Assembly: GCA_023414355.1 (NCBI GenBank)
Contig: JAEZOB010000040.1
Span: forward strand, 62,001-126,000
From: Bacillota bacterium
GTDB lineage: Bacteria; Bacillota; Clostridia; Lachnospirales; Lachnospiraceae
DNA: 64,000 nucleotides
Reading direction: 5' to 3'
The notes beneath the pieces are model-generated. The model was not told the origin of the DNA and searched no databases. It worked only from the letters and a program-made list of their open reading frames with translations. Position numbers and translations under genes: made by a program. Shown here piece after piece: positions 27,541 through 37,283 of this stretch. Within the stretch, counting starts at the first letter, position 1; the number at the start of each line of letters is the position of its first letter.

Positions 27541-29877
27541 ATGGAATGGAAAATGAATCCTAACGCAGTAAACCAATTCTCTAAGGGTAGCAAGATTTAT
27601 ACCGAAGGAGAAGCTGTATTTAGTATCGGAATGATTGTAAAAGGGCGTGTGCTAATACACAATGAGGGTGCAAAAATTGTAGCCGGCTCGGGATCTTTCC
27701 TTGGAATCAATGATTTATATCATGGTAAATATTTAAGCACTTATACGGCTGTCGATGATTTGCTGCTGTATGTGTTTCCGATCAGCAATATAGAGGAGCT
27801 GGATGTGATTCTTTCTGCCAATAAGGACTATCATGGGTTTATGGTCGCCTCGCAGTATAAGATGATCTATGACCTGAATCAGATATACGATGGCTTGAAG
27901 AAGTTATGCACCTCTATGTATGGATTTTTGAAGGAATACTATGGAAAATATACCACGATTGCTTCCCGGCTCGGTTTTAAGGCAAGATCGGCTGAGAGGC
28001 TTAAATCTCTGGAATTAATTGACAGTGAGCTTGAGTTGATTTCAGATCGAATTAATTATTATATCGAATGTAAAAGCCTACCGATTGATGCGGTAAAGCT
28101 TTTCTATTCCTATGGTAATGCGATCACCCTGTATCAGGTGGAGGACGAGGTCGCGGTAGTGAACCAGCAACTGGAAGCGTTGCGGGAAGCGCTTTCGGAT
28201 TTTGTGACAATGGTGGAATGTCTGATGGATGACACAGATACCTGTCTGTTCCGAATGATTGCGGAAATGGCGATTTCTCTGGATTCTCCGGCCGGTGTAA
28301 GCAATGAAATCATGGAAATGATGGATGATATTGTCGAGCAGCTAAATCAGGCAGAGACCTTCGCTGATCGCATGCTCGGCAAAAAGCTTAAGATAAACCG
28401 CAAGAAAATGGAAGAAATATACCATCTGCTCCTTTCTAATAACCGTAAGAAAGAGGTAAGCTCGGAGACTCTGCTGAAGTATTCCACGGAGGACACCGAA
28501 CAGGCATTGGAGGAAATGAGGGATTCCTATGACAAGATCCTTGCGTATGCCGGAATTGTGGGAGAGGATGCAGCAAGAATGAAGACCGTGATGCAGGATT
28601 TTGTACATCTGAAGGACAAGTCCTCCGTTGACGATTCGATAAGACTCTTAAGAAGAAGGCTGACTGACTATCATTATAGCATCTATCTTCCGGTGTTTCT
28701 GCGTGCTTATAATGAGAAGAAGGTCCCAAGAATTATTGATATGTTCCTGAAATACGGATTTTCTGATGAAAGACTTCTGACCAATGATCAGATGCTTTCC
28801 GTCTATTTCCTGAAGGAAGAAGGCGAGAAGAAAGGGAACTGTAATACGTATGATATGAAAACCTGGCTGACCCTGGTTTATGAAGGAAAGAAAGAACCCT
28901 CCAAGAACGAATTTGACATGGAATATACCGAGATGCTTACGGATTTGCGGAAACAGAATAAGCTGACAGAAAAAGAAGTTCAGGAATGGCAGACGAATAA
29001 CCTAAAGAAGCTGGAGTATGAAATCCAGAATATGTTCCGTTATAATAACAGGACAACAAATGGACAAATCACAAGCTTTGTTCCGGTGCTTCATAAGGAG
29101 CAGTGGGCAAACAGCATTGAAAGGCTCTATGTTACGAATGCCAAGGTTGACGAAGTAATCAGTAGCATTCTTAAAATAGATTATTCCGTATTCGACAGGG
29201 AAATCATCTACAGCAGCAAGGAAAAGAAGATTGTCAAGGAATATGTGGTCAAACGAGTATATCCTGATATCATACTATTCCCGAATGTCGGCTCAAACGG
29301 TGTTATGTGGCAGGAGATCTCAGGTAAGAAGAGGGATACTCCCGGACGTTTCTTTCTGCCAATTTTTACAGACATTAATCTTAGTCTCCTGCTAACCAGA
29401 ATACTCGGACGCTATCGCTGGGAGCTCTGTCGTACCATTGAAGGTATCTCCTGGAATGATATACAGAATAAATCACTTACCTCAGAGTATAGCGATTATC
29501 TTCAGTTCTACCGTAAGAACAAGGAGCTTTCGGAGGAAAAGAAGGAGAAAATCAAGCTCCAGATTCAAAAAGGAAAGAACAGCAGTCGTGATATTTTCGT
29601 AATTGATTACGAACTGTGGGTCAACTATGAAGCAGCCGGTGCTTTGAAGCTCAATAAACCGGTTCGGGAGATGATGGCCACCTATTGCCCCTTTGCGAAG
29701 GAGATAAGAGAACAGCTTAAGCTGCAACCACTCTTTGAAGAAGCAATGGCAAGATTCTATAGGGAAAGGCAGAAGAAGGTGCGCGAGATCGAAGGAAGGC
29801 ACCGCCTGCTGACAAAGGAAAACATTGAGATTCCCCAGGAGCTTATGGATACTTTGACGTATTACCGAGATTTATAA
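27541..29877 (+). CDS. large protein with N-terminal cyclic-nucleotide-binding-like domain
   Basis: 778 aa from ATG 27541; a TTG at 27502 is in frame and no start has a strong ribosome binding site. Residues about 10-110 resemble a cNMP-binding beta-roll (GSKIYTEGEAVFSIGMIVKGRVLIHNEGAKIVAGSGSFLGINDLY) but without the phosphate-binding R-x-A segment, so cAMP binding is doubtful. The remaining 650 residues are mostly helical with conserved-looking stretches (GNCNTYDMKTWLTLVYEGKKEPSKNEFDMEY, RYRWELCRTIEGISWND). No HTH of the Crp kind is seen. Function unknown; Lachnospiraceae carry similar proteins. Confidence 0.65.
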   Translation: MEWKMNPNAVNQFSKGSKIYTEGEAVFSIGMIVKGRVLIHNEGAKIVAGSGSFLGINDLYHGKYLSTYTAVDDLLLYVFPISNIEELDVILSANKDYHGFMVASQYKMIYDLNQIYDGLKKLCTSMYGFLKEYYGKYTTIASRLGFKARSAERLKSLELIDSELELISDRINYYIECKSLPIDAVKLFYSYGNAITLYQVEDEVAVVNQQLEALREALSDFVTMVECLMDDTDTCLFRMIAEMAISLDSPAGVSNEIMEMMDDIVEQLNQAETFADRMLGKKLKINRKKMEEIYHLLLSNNRKKEVSSETLLKYSTEDTEQALEEMRDSYDKILAYAGIVGEDAARMKTVMQDFVHLKDKSSVDDSIRLLRRRLTDYHYSIYLPVFLRAYNEKKVPRIIDMFLKYGFSDERLLTNDQMLSVYFLKEEGEKKGNCNTYDMKTWLTLVYEGKKEPSKNEFDMEYTEMLTDLRKQNKLTEKEVQEWQTNNLKKLEYEIQNMFRYNNRTTNGQITSFVPVLHKEQWANSIERLYVTNAKVDEVISSILKIDYSVFDREIIYSSKEKKIVKEYVVKRVYPDIILFPNVGSNGVMWQEISGKKRDTPGRFFLPIFTDINLSLLLTRILGRYRWELCRTIEGISWNDIQNKSLTSEYSDYLQFYRKNKELSEEKKEKIKLQIQKGKNSSRDIFVIDYELWVNYEAAGALKLNKPVREMMATYCPFAKEIREQLKLQPLFEEAMARFYRERQKKVREIEGRHRLLTKENIEIPQELMDTLTYYRDL

Positions 29878-29992
29878 AGAAAATAATGATGGTCAAACTT
29901 AATATAATTTCATAAATATTTAAACAATTCGATACCATATAAAGCAATTAGTGCATTATTTATTAATAATATATTAATTATCAGACAATGCA

Positions 29993-30021
29993 TTGACAAA
30001 TCAATAGCCTGGACTTATAAT
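29993..30021 (+). promoter_or_regulatory. near-perfect sigma-A promoter
   Basis: TTGACA (29993-29998), 17 bp, TATAAT (30016-30021): both hexamers are consensus. It lies 290 bp before the next gene and drives the short unit ending at the terminator near 30215. Confidence 0.92.
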
Positions 30022-30027
30022 TAGGAT

Positions 30028-30216
30028 ACACAAGAGAGAAGAAGAAAATCATCTTAATCATAAGTCATCAGGGGGTGATACCATTGTACAAGATGGAAAG
30101 GAATAACCGGGAAAGCTGATTGCAGATCGAAGGACAGCTTTCTTACAAAGGAAGCAGATTAAAATATATGGTATAGAAGAAGTTGCCTTAAGGAAGTTGC
30201 TTAAGGCAACTTCTTT
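30028..30216 (+). ncRNA. candidate small RNA or attenuated leader
   Basis: Between the consensus promoter and a 16-bp terminator is about 190 nt without a real gene. It contains an AAAGCTG (30113-30119) to CAGCTTT hairpin (about 30135-30141) and a possible 11-codon peptide after GGGGGTGATACCA near 30084. Either a free-standing small RNA or a leader controlling the TPR/P-loop gene downstream. Confidence 0.5.
30177..30216 (+). terminator. strong intrinsic terminator
   Basis: AAGAAGTTGCCTTAAG (30177-30192) pairs over 16 bp with CTTAAGGCAACTTCTT (30200-30215), loop GAAGTTG. Confidence 0.88.
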
Positions 30217-30329
30217 GTTGCTATATGGATACTATGGTATGTTTGTTTGGTTTCTTCCAGCGCTTTATACTTGTCTAATCTTGGGACAAATGGTAGTATT
30301 AATATAAGGTGTACAAAGGAGGTTGTAAC

Positions 30330-32273
30330 ATGGGAAGCTACGATAACATTGTAAAGATAGAAGAGATGAGAAAGCGTATGGAAGAGGGCAATATACAGGC
30401 AGCTTACTTGATTCTGGATACAATGGAATTAAAAAAAATCAAGAACATGTCTGACCTTAGCCTGATAGCGGAGGTCTATACACAAAACGAAAGATATGAG
30501 GAAGCAGAAAAGCTGCTTCATAAAATATACGAAAAGACTCAATCAAGAAAATCCCTATATCAATTAGTAGATGTCTCCATTAAGAATAATAATGTCGAGG
30601 AAGCGCAGCAGTATCTGGATGAATATAAAAAGATTGCTCCGAAGGATTTCTATAAGTACATATTCCAGTATAAGATAGATAAACTGAAGGGTGCTCCTTA
30701 TGAGGTACTGATCGGTACCCTACAGACTTTAAAGCAGACGGAGTATTTGGAGAAATGGGCTTATGAATTGGCGAAAACCTATTACAAAGCAGGCATGGAA
30801 AAGGAATGTATCAAGGAATGCTCCGACATTGTCCTGTGGTTTGGTGAAGGGGTCTATGTAGAAAAGGCGAAGATACTGCGTTCCTATTTCTCGGGAGAAA
30901 CAGATAAAGAGAAGATTATGGAGGAGCTACGTCGTCGTGCCATGGAGGATACAACCAGAACTTCGGCAGTGGTAGAGAGCCTTGCTGCCGAAGACAAGAA
31001 GGCAGAGTTCAAACAGGAAGGCGAAGAGGCGGACAAGCAGGAAGAGGACGACTACCCGGATACGGATTTCTCGGTTCAGGAAGAGAGTGCGGAATTCGAA
31101 GACGGTTTAAAAAATGATATCCGATCTATTATGACAGAAGACTGGACTGATGAAGAGGAGACTGACCAGGAGAAAGCCGGCCAAGAGGAGGCTGACCTGG
31201 AAAAAACTGATCAAGAGGTTAGCTACGATAATTTGAAGCTTATGACAGGGGAGTTCTCCGAGCAACAGGATACTATCGATACAGAGAAAACAGAAGAAGC
31301 TCTTCTGACGGAAAGGGAAGAAGAGGAGACTGAGGAAACGGGCAAAGCCAATGCGGAATCGGTTAAAGCAGAAGAGAACAGCCTGGAGCATACTCTGCCA
31401 ATACCGCGAGATTCTGACCGGGAAATCGCTGAGCAGGAAGTGGAGCATGCACTTTACAATCTTCTTGAAGAAGAGGATATGGATGAGGATGATAAAAAGC
31501 TTGGGATTATGGCCGAAAAATACGGATTTCAACCGGAGGAATTGTTCGGTAATTTCCTGCATGTGAAGGCTGTGAAAAAACAGTTGGTCAAGAGTCTGGA
31601 AGGAATATTGGATGAACATACAAAGACTGTTCAGCTTATCATAACCGGTACGGTCGGCTCCGGAAAGACGGTATTAGCCAAGGATATCACTATGTTTCTT
31701 TATAAGATAGGGAAATTGAAGTCCTCGAAAATCGCAAAGATTAAGGCTGAGAAATTAAATAATCTTGAGCTTATGTCCAGAAAGGATACGCTTAAGGATT
31801 GCTGCCTTGTCGTCGAAAATGCAAGCTTACTAAACCGTCAGACGATAGACAGTATACTTGAGTTATGCAATAGTTTAAAAGGGAATATCGCAGTTGTATT
31901 TGAAGAGGATAAAAAGAATATGAACAAGCTGTTCCGGGAATGTCCGAGGCTCATGGATTTGTTTAAAAACAGAATTCACTTGCCGCAATATACACAGGAG
32001 GACTTAGCGGGCTTTGCTTATGCTTGTTTAAGACAGCAGGATTATCGAATGAATCCCAAAGCAGATGCGATACTACAACAGAGGATTATACAGATTATGA
32101 GACAAGCAGAACCACATATGCATCTGGAACAGATTTCTGCTCTGATGCAAAACGCAATGAATGCGGCGGACATTAGAACCGGCAAGAATCTGACAATGCT
32201 GGCTTCTCAGGGTAAACTTCGAGATGTAGATGTTCTTACGGTATTACCGGAAGACTTTACGATTAGACCTTAA
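30330..32273 (+). CDS. TPR and AAA-type P-loop protein of unknown function
   Basis: 647 aa from ATG 30330 (AAAGGAGG at 7 nt; the GTG at 30309 lies before that site). Residues 1-200 form TPR-like helix pairs (AEVYTQNERYEEAEKLLHKIYEK, YQLVDVSIKNNNVEEAQQYLDEYKK). An acidic, low-complexity linker spans about 215-375 (repeated EEETDQEKAGQEEADLEKTDQE). The last 260 residues hold an AAA-like ATPase with Walker A TGTVGSGKTVLA and KDCCLVVENASLL as Walker B-like. The layout suggests a scaffold ATPase; the task is unknown. Confidence 0.7.
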   Translation: MGSYDNIVKIEEMRKRMEEGNIQAAYLILDTMELKKIKNMSDLSLIAEVYTQNERYEEAEKLLHKIYEKTQSRKSLYQLVDVSIKNNNVEEAQQYLDEYKKIAPKDFYKYIFQYKIDKLKGAPYEVLIGTLQTLKQTEYLEKWAYELAKTYYKAGMEKECIKECSDIVLWFGEGVYVEKAKILRSYFSGETDKEKIMEELRRRAMEDTTRTSAVVESLAAEDKKAEFKQEGEEADKQEEDDYPDTDFSVQEESAEFEDGLKNDIRSIMTEDWTDEEETDQEKAGQEEADLEKTDQEVSYDNLKLMTGEFSEQQDTIDTEKTEEALLTEREEEETEETGKANAESVKAEENSLEHTLPIPRDSDREIAEQEVEHALYNLLEEEDMDEDDKKLGIMAEKYGFQPEELFGNFLHVKAVKKQLVKSLEGILDEHTKTVQLIITGTVGSGKTVLAKDITMFLYKIGKLKSSKIAKIKAEKLNNLELMSRKDTLKDCCLVVENASLLNRQTIDSILELCNSLKGNIAVVFEEDKKNMNKLFRECPRLMDLFKNRIHLPQYTQEDLAGFAYACLRQQDYRMNPKADAILQQRIIQIMRQAEPHMHLEQISALMQNAMNAADIRTGKNLTMLASQGKLRDVDVLTVLPEDFTIRP

Positions 32274-32604
32274 ATTGAATGGTAATGTCATTGGGGAGCT
32301 TCTGTCCGCGCTTTGATTTTACATTGGTCGTAACATGCAGCAGATAAGACTCGTTCTTCGCATAGGGTGCAAGCGGTTCGATCTCAATACAGTTACCTAC
32401 AGAATCATACCGTATATTCGTAGGGAGTGGAGTCTGATTCATGGATGTTACATAAAGATTACGGTTATTTACCGTAGCCGGATTAAGCGGAGCAGTAAAT
32501 TTGATTTTCCAAACAAAACTGCCGGTCTTAAATTTCAGACTTTGTTTGACTTTATTGTTTACACCGCCCTCAACTGATTCAATTGTAATGAAATTATTGG
32601 CCAT
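32263..32604 (-). CDS. Ig-like (Big_5/SbsA-type) domain protein
   Basis: 113 aa, a single strand-rich domain. FVWKIKFTAPLNPATVNNRNLYVTS and YDSVGNCIEIEPLAPYAKNESYLLHVTTNVKSKRGQKL match the bacterial Ig-like fold in which 'F..P.....TV...N.yV' is the hallmark. No signal peptide, so it is probably cytosolic or a detached domain. It converges on the TPR/P-loop gene with an 11-bp overlap. GGAGATGATT precedes the start. Confidence 0.75.
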   Translation of the reverse strand: MANNFITIESVEGGVNNKVKQSLKFKTGSFVWKIKFTAPLNPATVNNRNLYVTSMNQTPLPTNIRYDSVGNCIEIEPLAPYAKNESYLLHVTTNVKSKRGQKLPNDITIQFKV

Positions 32605-33112
32605 ATAATCATCTCCATCCGATTGATATAGTAAATAAGTATTATATTGATTGTTCCCTATATATCAAGTATATTATAGCACAAATTAACTAATCTGCAA
32701 CTATGTAGCGCTGGAATTAGATGAATATGTATCGAATTCTGTAAAATTTCATGGAAAACACAATGCTATAAACATTTTTACCACCGAAACTTAGCATATC
32801 AAGCGCATATTTCGTGCTTTGAAGTTAAAAATAAGAGTAGGTAAAAAGTACGGAAGCCAGATAAGCTATATTATATGCAGGAATGATCTATCTATAATAT
32901 CGGAATATATTGCAGGAGACTGAAGTATGATAAATTGAATTAGCATAAGCAGGCTCTAATCAAAATTGGTATTTTTAAAAATAATATACAAAATAATTTA
33001 CAAACCACCACTTTGTGGTATAATCAAATTGGCAAAAGAAAAACTTAACAAAATATTAACTTGTTTTATATGCAGTTTGAACAAACTTAAGTTCGATTAA
33101 TTGAGGTGTACG
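32605..33112 (+). promoter_or_regulatory. murA upstream region with promoter
   Basis: About 500 bp of AT-rich spacer. TTTACA (32997-33002), 16 bp, TATAAT (33019-33024) is a good sigma-A promoter for murA; nothing else is recognisable. Confidence 0.65.
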
Positions 33113-34411
33113 ATGGAGCAGTATATTATTAAAGGCGGAAGACCGCTTGTTGGTGAGGTAACGATCAGTGGTTATAAAAACGCGGCACTGGGTATCATTG
33201 CCGGTGCAATTATGACCGATGAAACTGTTAAAATAGAAAATGTACCGGATATTAGAGATATTGATGTTCTGTTACAGGCGATTGAGGATATCGGGGCAAA
33301 GGTAGAACGCATCAGCCGCAATACAATAAAAATCAATGGAAGTAAAATTAATTCGGTGGATGTAGATTTTGACTATGTCAGAAAAATTCGCGCATCTTAT
33401 TATCTGGTAGGAGCGTTACTCGGAAAGTACAAAAGCGGTAAGGTGGCACTTCCCGGAGGCTGCAACATCGGTAGCAGACCGATCGATCAGCATATCAAAG
33501 GCTTTGAGGCACTCGGTGCCGAGGTGAAGATAGAGCATGGTCTGATTTGCGCCGATGCCGAAGAATTAAAAGGGGGTCATATCTACTTCGATTGCTCCAG
33601 CGTTGGAGCTACCATCAATGTGATGCTGGCTGCTTGTCTTGCAGATGGTATGACTATATTAGAGAACTCCTCCAAGGAACCTCATGTTGTAGATGTAGCT
33701 AACTTCTTAAACAGCATGGGTGCGAATATTAAGGGTGCAGGAACCGATGTGATTCGTATCAAGGGTGTTCCGAAGTTGCACGGAAGTGAATATTCGATCA
33801 TTCCGGATCAAATTGAAGCAGGAACCTTTATGTTTGCAGCAGCTGCTACAAAAGGTGATATTCTGATAAAGAACGTTATCCCCAAGCATTTGGAAGCTTT
33901 TACTGCAAAACTGATTGAAATCGGTGCAACAGTAGAAGAATTTGACGATATGGTTCGTGTTGTGGCGGGAAAACGTCTTGGCAATTCTCATGTTAAGACA
34001 TTAGTATACCCTGGATTTCTGACTGACATGCAGCCGCAGATGACGACATTGCTGGCGGTATCGAAGGGGACCAGTATTGTAACGGAGAGTATCTTTGAAA
34101 ACCGTTTCAAATACGTTGACGAATTGACAAGAATGGGAGCCAGTATAAAGGTTGAAGGCAATACGGCAATCATTGAGGGTGTGGACAGACTGACAGGAGC
34201 AAGTGTCTGTGCACCGGATCTGCGAGGCGGTGTCGCGCTGGTAATGGCAGGCCTAATGGCAGATGGCTATACAATTGTAGAGAATATCGAGTTCATTGAA
34301 CGTGGTTACGAGAAGTTTGAGAGTAAGATGCAGCAATTGGGTGCAGCTATGGTCAAGGTAGATTCGACGGACATGAAGGCAATTAAGAAGTTTAAATTGA
34401 AGGTCAGCTGA
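33113..34411 (+). CDS. murA: UDP-N-acetylglucosamine 1-carboxyvinyltransferase
   Basis: 432 aa from ATG 33113 (GAGGTG upstream; TTG 33101 rejected). First committed step of peptidoglycan synthesis: adds enolpyruvate from PEP to UDP-GlcNAc in the cytosol. GYKNAAL near the N-terminus carries the conserved Lys-Asn, and C117 in LPGGCNIGSRPIDQH is the PEP-adduct cysteine attacked by fosfomycin. Length and motifs are standard. Monocistronic, with its own terminator. Confidence 0.96.
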   Translation: MEQYIIKGGRPLVGEVTISGYKNAALGIIAGAIMTDETVKIENVPDIRDIDVLLQAIEDIGAKVERISRNTIKINGSKINSVDVDFDYVRKIRASYYLVGALLGKYKSGKVALPGGCNIGSRPIDQHIKGFEALGAEVKIEHGLICADAEELKGGHIYFDCSSVGATINVMLAACLADGMTILENSSKEPHVVDVANFLNSMGANIKGAGTDVIRIKGVPKLHGSEYSIIPDQIEAGTFMFAAAATKGDILIKNVIPKHLEAFTAKLIEIGATVEEFDDMVRVVAGKRLGNSHVKTLVYPGFLTDMQPQMTTLLAVSKGTSIVTESIFENRFKYVDELTRMGASIKVEGNTAIIEGVDRLTGASVCAPDLRGGVALVMAGLMADGYTIVENIEFIERGYEKFESKMQQLGAAMVKVDSTDMKAIKKFKLKVS

Positions 34412-34423
34412 TAGAATAATAAT

Positions 34424-34470
34424 AAGCTATGAGATCCCGGGAAAACGGAGAATTTCATAGCTTTTGTTTT
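34424..34470 (+). terminator. terminator of murA
   Basis: AAGCTATGA (34424-34432) pairs with TCATAGCTT (34455-34463), followed by TTGTTTT. Confidence 0.8.
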
Positions 34471-34508
34471 GCCGTGTGTCGGGCTCGAATGCTGGAGGTT
34501 GAAGAAGT

Positions 34509-34540
34509 GTGACATGAAATTCCAATGGATTTCATGTCAC
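34509..34540. terminator. hairpin between convergent genes
   Basis: GTGACATGAAAT (34509-34520) pairs perfectly with ATTTCATGTCAC (34529-34540), T-rich on the plus side. It probably ends the minus-strand HD-GYP transcript and backs up murA termination. Confidence 0.75.
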
Positions 34541-34548
34541 ATTTCTTT

Positions 34549-35631
34549 TTATACAAAGGCCTCGATGAGCAATTCCTTGTTTTTCGATAAGTCGATAAAC
34601 TGATTACGGACCTTAACCACAGGGCGGGAAAGATTTAGCTTATTAATCAGTACGACCTCTCCAATCATTTCATTATTCAGCTTTACAGTATGATTAACAT
34701 AGGTCTGTGCGATCGCTTCCAAAAAGGTCATGATACACTTTGGATCATATTTAGTATACCCCTCGGTTTCAAAAATCGAGAGCACTTCGAAAGGGCATAA
34801 GGGACCTCGATATACCCGGGCACAGGTCATAGCATCATAAACATCGGCAATTGCAATCAATTTCGCAAAAGGATCAATCTGATCGCTGTAGAAGCCGTAA
34901 GGGTATCCGGAGCCGTCACACCGTTCATGGTGCATCAGGGCCGCGTGCTTAATCCGAATGTCAATCTTTTGATTTTTGAGCAGGTTATAACCGCGTATCG
35001 TATGAGTTTTGATGGTGTTAAACTCTTCTGTAGTCAGTCTTGACGGTTTTTGAATGATCTGCTGGGGGATAGCAAGCTTACCAACATCATGCAGTAAACC
35101 GCATAGGGTGATAATTTCAAGATCATCGGATGAAAAATGAAGCCATTTGCCAATTATATTACCGATTAATGCAACATTAAGGCAATGGGTATAGGTGCTG
35201 TCATCGTAATCCCTGATACAATGAAGCATATGTAACAAATCATTATTAGAATTACACTGATCGAGTATTTTGGCAGCATCGATTAGTAGCATATCCGTAT
35301 CGACTTCCTTCTGCTGGCGTGCGATCCCATCCAAAGAGGCTTTCAAGTCGGCGAAAGTATTCTGATAAGCAAGGTGGAAACGATAAAAGGATTCGCTTTT
35401 TTTTATTTTTTCAATAAAGGTCTCCTCCTGCTGATAGGAAGTCGGCAGTAAGGCAGCCTGAAATCCGAAGATTGTCAATTCCAGGATGGAATGAAACTCC
35501 AGACGAGTGATGCTTTTATCGGTCAGAGGAGTATCCTTTGCAATAATCAGATACCCGTCTCTTGAAAAAATATCTACTGCTACAACCATCCCGGGAACCG
35601 CTTGAGATAATAGTATTTTTAGTTTATCCAT
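34549..35631 (-). CDS. HD-GYP domain protein, putative cyclic-di-GMP phosphodiesterase
   Basis: 360 aa. N-terminal 110 residues are a non-enzymatic domain (VPGMVVAVDIFSRDGYLIIAKDTPLTDKSITRLE), followed by the HD-GYP domain: LLHDVGKLAIP with catalytic HD, THTIRGYNLL, and MHHERCDGSGYPYGF with the GYP element. Cytosolic, no receiver domain. It shares domain order and about the same length with the plus-strand protein at 61248, so the two are paralogues. Hydrolysis of c-di-GMP is inferred from the family. Confidence 0.9.
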   Translation of the reverse strand: MDKLKILLSQAVPGMVVAVDIFSRDGYLIIAKDTPLTDKSITRLEFHSILELTIFGFQAALLPTSYQQEETFIEKIKKSESFYRFHLAYQNTFADLKASLDGIARQQKEVDTDMLLIDAAKILDQCNSNNDLLHMLHCIRDYDDSTYTHCLNVALIGNIIGKWLHFSSDDLEIITLCGLLHDVGKLAIPQQIIQKPSRLTTEEFNTIKTHTIRGYNLLKNQKIDIRIKHAALMHHERCDGSGYPYGFYSDQIDPFAKLIAIADVYDAMTCARVYRGPLCPFEVLSIFETEGYTKYDPKCIMTFLEAIAQTYVNHTVKLNNEMIGEVVLINKLNLSRPVVKVRNQFIDLSKNKELLIEAFV

Positions 35632-35848
35632 TTATTCACGATCTGCCTGTGCAGATAGACTCCTTTCCACTGAAGGTTACTTGCTTTATGATACGATAAT
35701 AGGGAACGATTAACTTAGAATTAGTATAGATATTTTGGGGAGAGAAGTCAAATATATTCCGGTTTTGGTAAAAATATTGCTTGACGAAGTAAGGGTTTCG
35801 TTATATCCTTGTGATACGAAGCATGATAATTTAATATGTTATATATTT

Positions 35849-35945
35849 CTCTTATTCAGAGTGACGGAGAGTAAAGGCTCTATGAAGTCACGGCAACCCC
35901 GGGAACGGAAGGTGCCAACCTGAGCGAGTAATCGAACAATAAGAG
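35849..35945 (+). promoter_or_regulatory. SAM-I (S-box) riboswitch aptamer
   Basis: P1 stem CTCTTAT (35849-35855) with ATAAGAG (35939-35945). The core reads AGAGTGACGGAG, GGCTCTATGAAG, CGGCAACC and AAGGTGCCAA in the S-box order. It sits directly before metK, the commonest S-box target. Binding of SAM should stabilise P1 and let the terminator form. Confidence 0.92.
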
Positions 35946-35966
35946 GATTTGATTAACTCAGGTATC

Positions 35967-35995
35967 AAGTCCACATATTGTGGGCTTATTTTTTT
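35967..35995 (+). terminator. terminator of the SAM riboswitch expression platform
   Basis: AAGTCCACA (35967-35975) pairs with TGTGGGCTT (35979-35987), then ATTTTTTT. CTCAGG near 35957 can pair with CCTGAG in the aptamer as an antiterminator alternative. Confidence 0.85.
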
Positions 35996-36030
35996 ATAAC
36001 AGACCGCTTTGCGGTAGAATGGAGGCTATT

Positions 36031-37224
36031 ATGCAGAAAAGATTATTTACATCCGAATCAGTTACGGAAGGTCATCCGGATAAAATCTGTGATCAGATTT
36101 CCGATGCTGTACTGGATGCTTTATTGGAACAGGATCCGATGAGCCGTGTTGCATGTGAGACAGCAATTACGACAGGCTTAGTATTGGTTATGGGTGAGAT
36201 CACAACAGAAGGTTATGTGGATATTCAGAAAATCGCCAGAGATACCATCCGAGAAATTGGCTATGATCATTCCGAGTACGGCTTTGATGCCAATACCTGC
36301 GGAGTAATTGTAGCATTGGACGAGCAGTCCAAGGATATTGCCATGGGTGTTGATACGGCACTGGAAGTGAAGGAGCATACGACAGAGGATGAGGAGCTCT
36401 CAAAAATCGGAGCGGGTGATCAGGGTATGATGTTCGGCTACGCTACCAATGAGACAGAGGAGTTTATGCCCTATCCAATCTCGCTTGCCCACAAGCTGAC
36501 AAAACAGCTTACCAAGATCAGAAAAGAGGGCCTTCTAAAGTACCTTCGTCCTGACGGCAAATCACAGGTTACTGTAGAATATGACAATGATGGTAATCCG
36601 ATTCATCTGAATGCGGTCGTATTATCAACACAGCATGATGACAATGTAAGTATTGAGCAGCTTCGTAAGGATGTTAAGAAATACGTTCTTGATCCGGTGC
36701 TTCCTCAGGAGCTCGTAGATGAGAAGACAAAGTTCTTCATCAACCCCACCGGACGCTTTGTGATCGGCGGACCGAATGGTGATAGTGGATTGACCGGAAG
36801 AAAAATTATCGTTGATACCTACGGTGGTTATGCAAGGCATGGCGGTGGTGCATTCTCCGGTAAGGATTGTACGAAGGTAGATCGATCCGCATCCTATGCT
36901 GCACGTTATGTGGCAAAGAATATCGTGGCTGCCGGACTGGCAGACCGCATGGAGATACAGGTATCCTATGCGATCGGTGTAGCAGAACCTACCTCCATCA
37001 TGCTGGATACCTTTGGAACAGGTAAGCTTTCCGATGAAGAGCTGGTAGCAATCATCCGAAAGCATTTTGATCTTCGCCCTGCAGGAATCATTAAGATGCT
37101 CGACTTGAGAAGGCCAATTTATAAGCAAACCGCCGCTTACGGTCACTTTGGAAGACTTGACCTGGATCTGCCCTGGGAGCGTACCGATAAGGTAGAGACC
37201 TTAAAGCAGTATCTGGTAAATTAA
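36031..37224 (+). CDS. metK: S-adenosylmethionine synthetase
   Basis: 397 aa from ATG 36031, with AATGGAGG at an ideal distance; the longer frame runs into the riboswitch terminator. Makes SAM from methionine and ATP. Signatures FTSESVTEGHPDKICDQISDA, GAGDQGMMFGYA and GGGAFSGKDCTKVDRSA are intact. Controlled by the S-box leader, so it should be expressed when SAM is low. Confidence 0.97.
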   Translation: MQKRLFTSESVTEGHPDKICDQISDAVLDALLEQDPMSRVACETAITTGLVLVMGEITTEGYVDIQKIARDTIREIGYDHSEYGFDANTCGVIVALDEQSKDIAMGVDTALEVKEHTTEDEELSKIGAGDQGMMFGYATNETEEFMPYPISLAHKLTKQLTKIRKEGLLKYLRPDGKSQVTVEYDNDGNPIHLNAVVLSTQHDDNVSIEQLRKDVKKYVLDPVLPQELVDEKTKFFINPTGRFVIGGPNGDSGLTGRKIIVDTYGGYARHGGGAFSGKDCTKVDRSASYAARYVAKNIVAAGLADRMEIQVSYAIGVAEPTSIMLDTFGTGKLSDEELVAIIRKHFDLRPAGIIKMLDLRRPIYKQTAAYGHFGRLDLDLPWERTDKVETLKQYLVN

Positions 37225-37237
37225 TTCTATAACAAAA

Positions 37238-37283
37238 GAAAAAGGTTGCTGCAAAAGGATAGGCTTTTGCAGCAACCTTTTTC
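37238..37283 (+). terminator. terminator of metK
   Basis: A 20-bp perfect stem: GAAAAAGGTTGCTGCAAAAG (37238-37257) with its complement at 37264-37283, ending in T-rich sequence. Confidence 0.93.
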
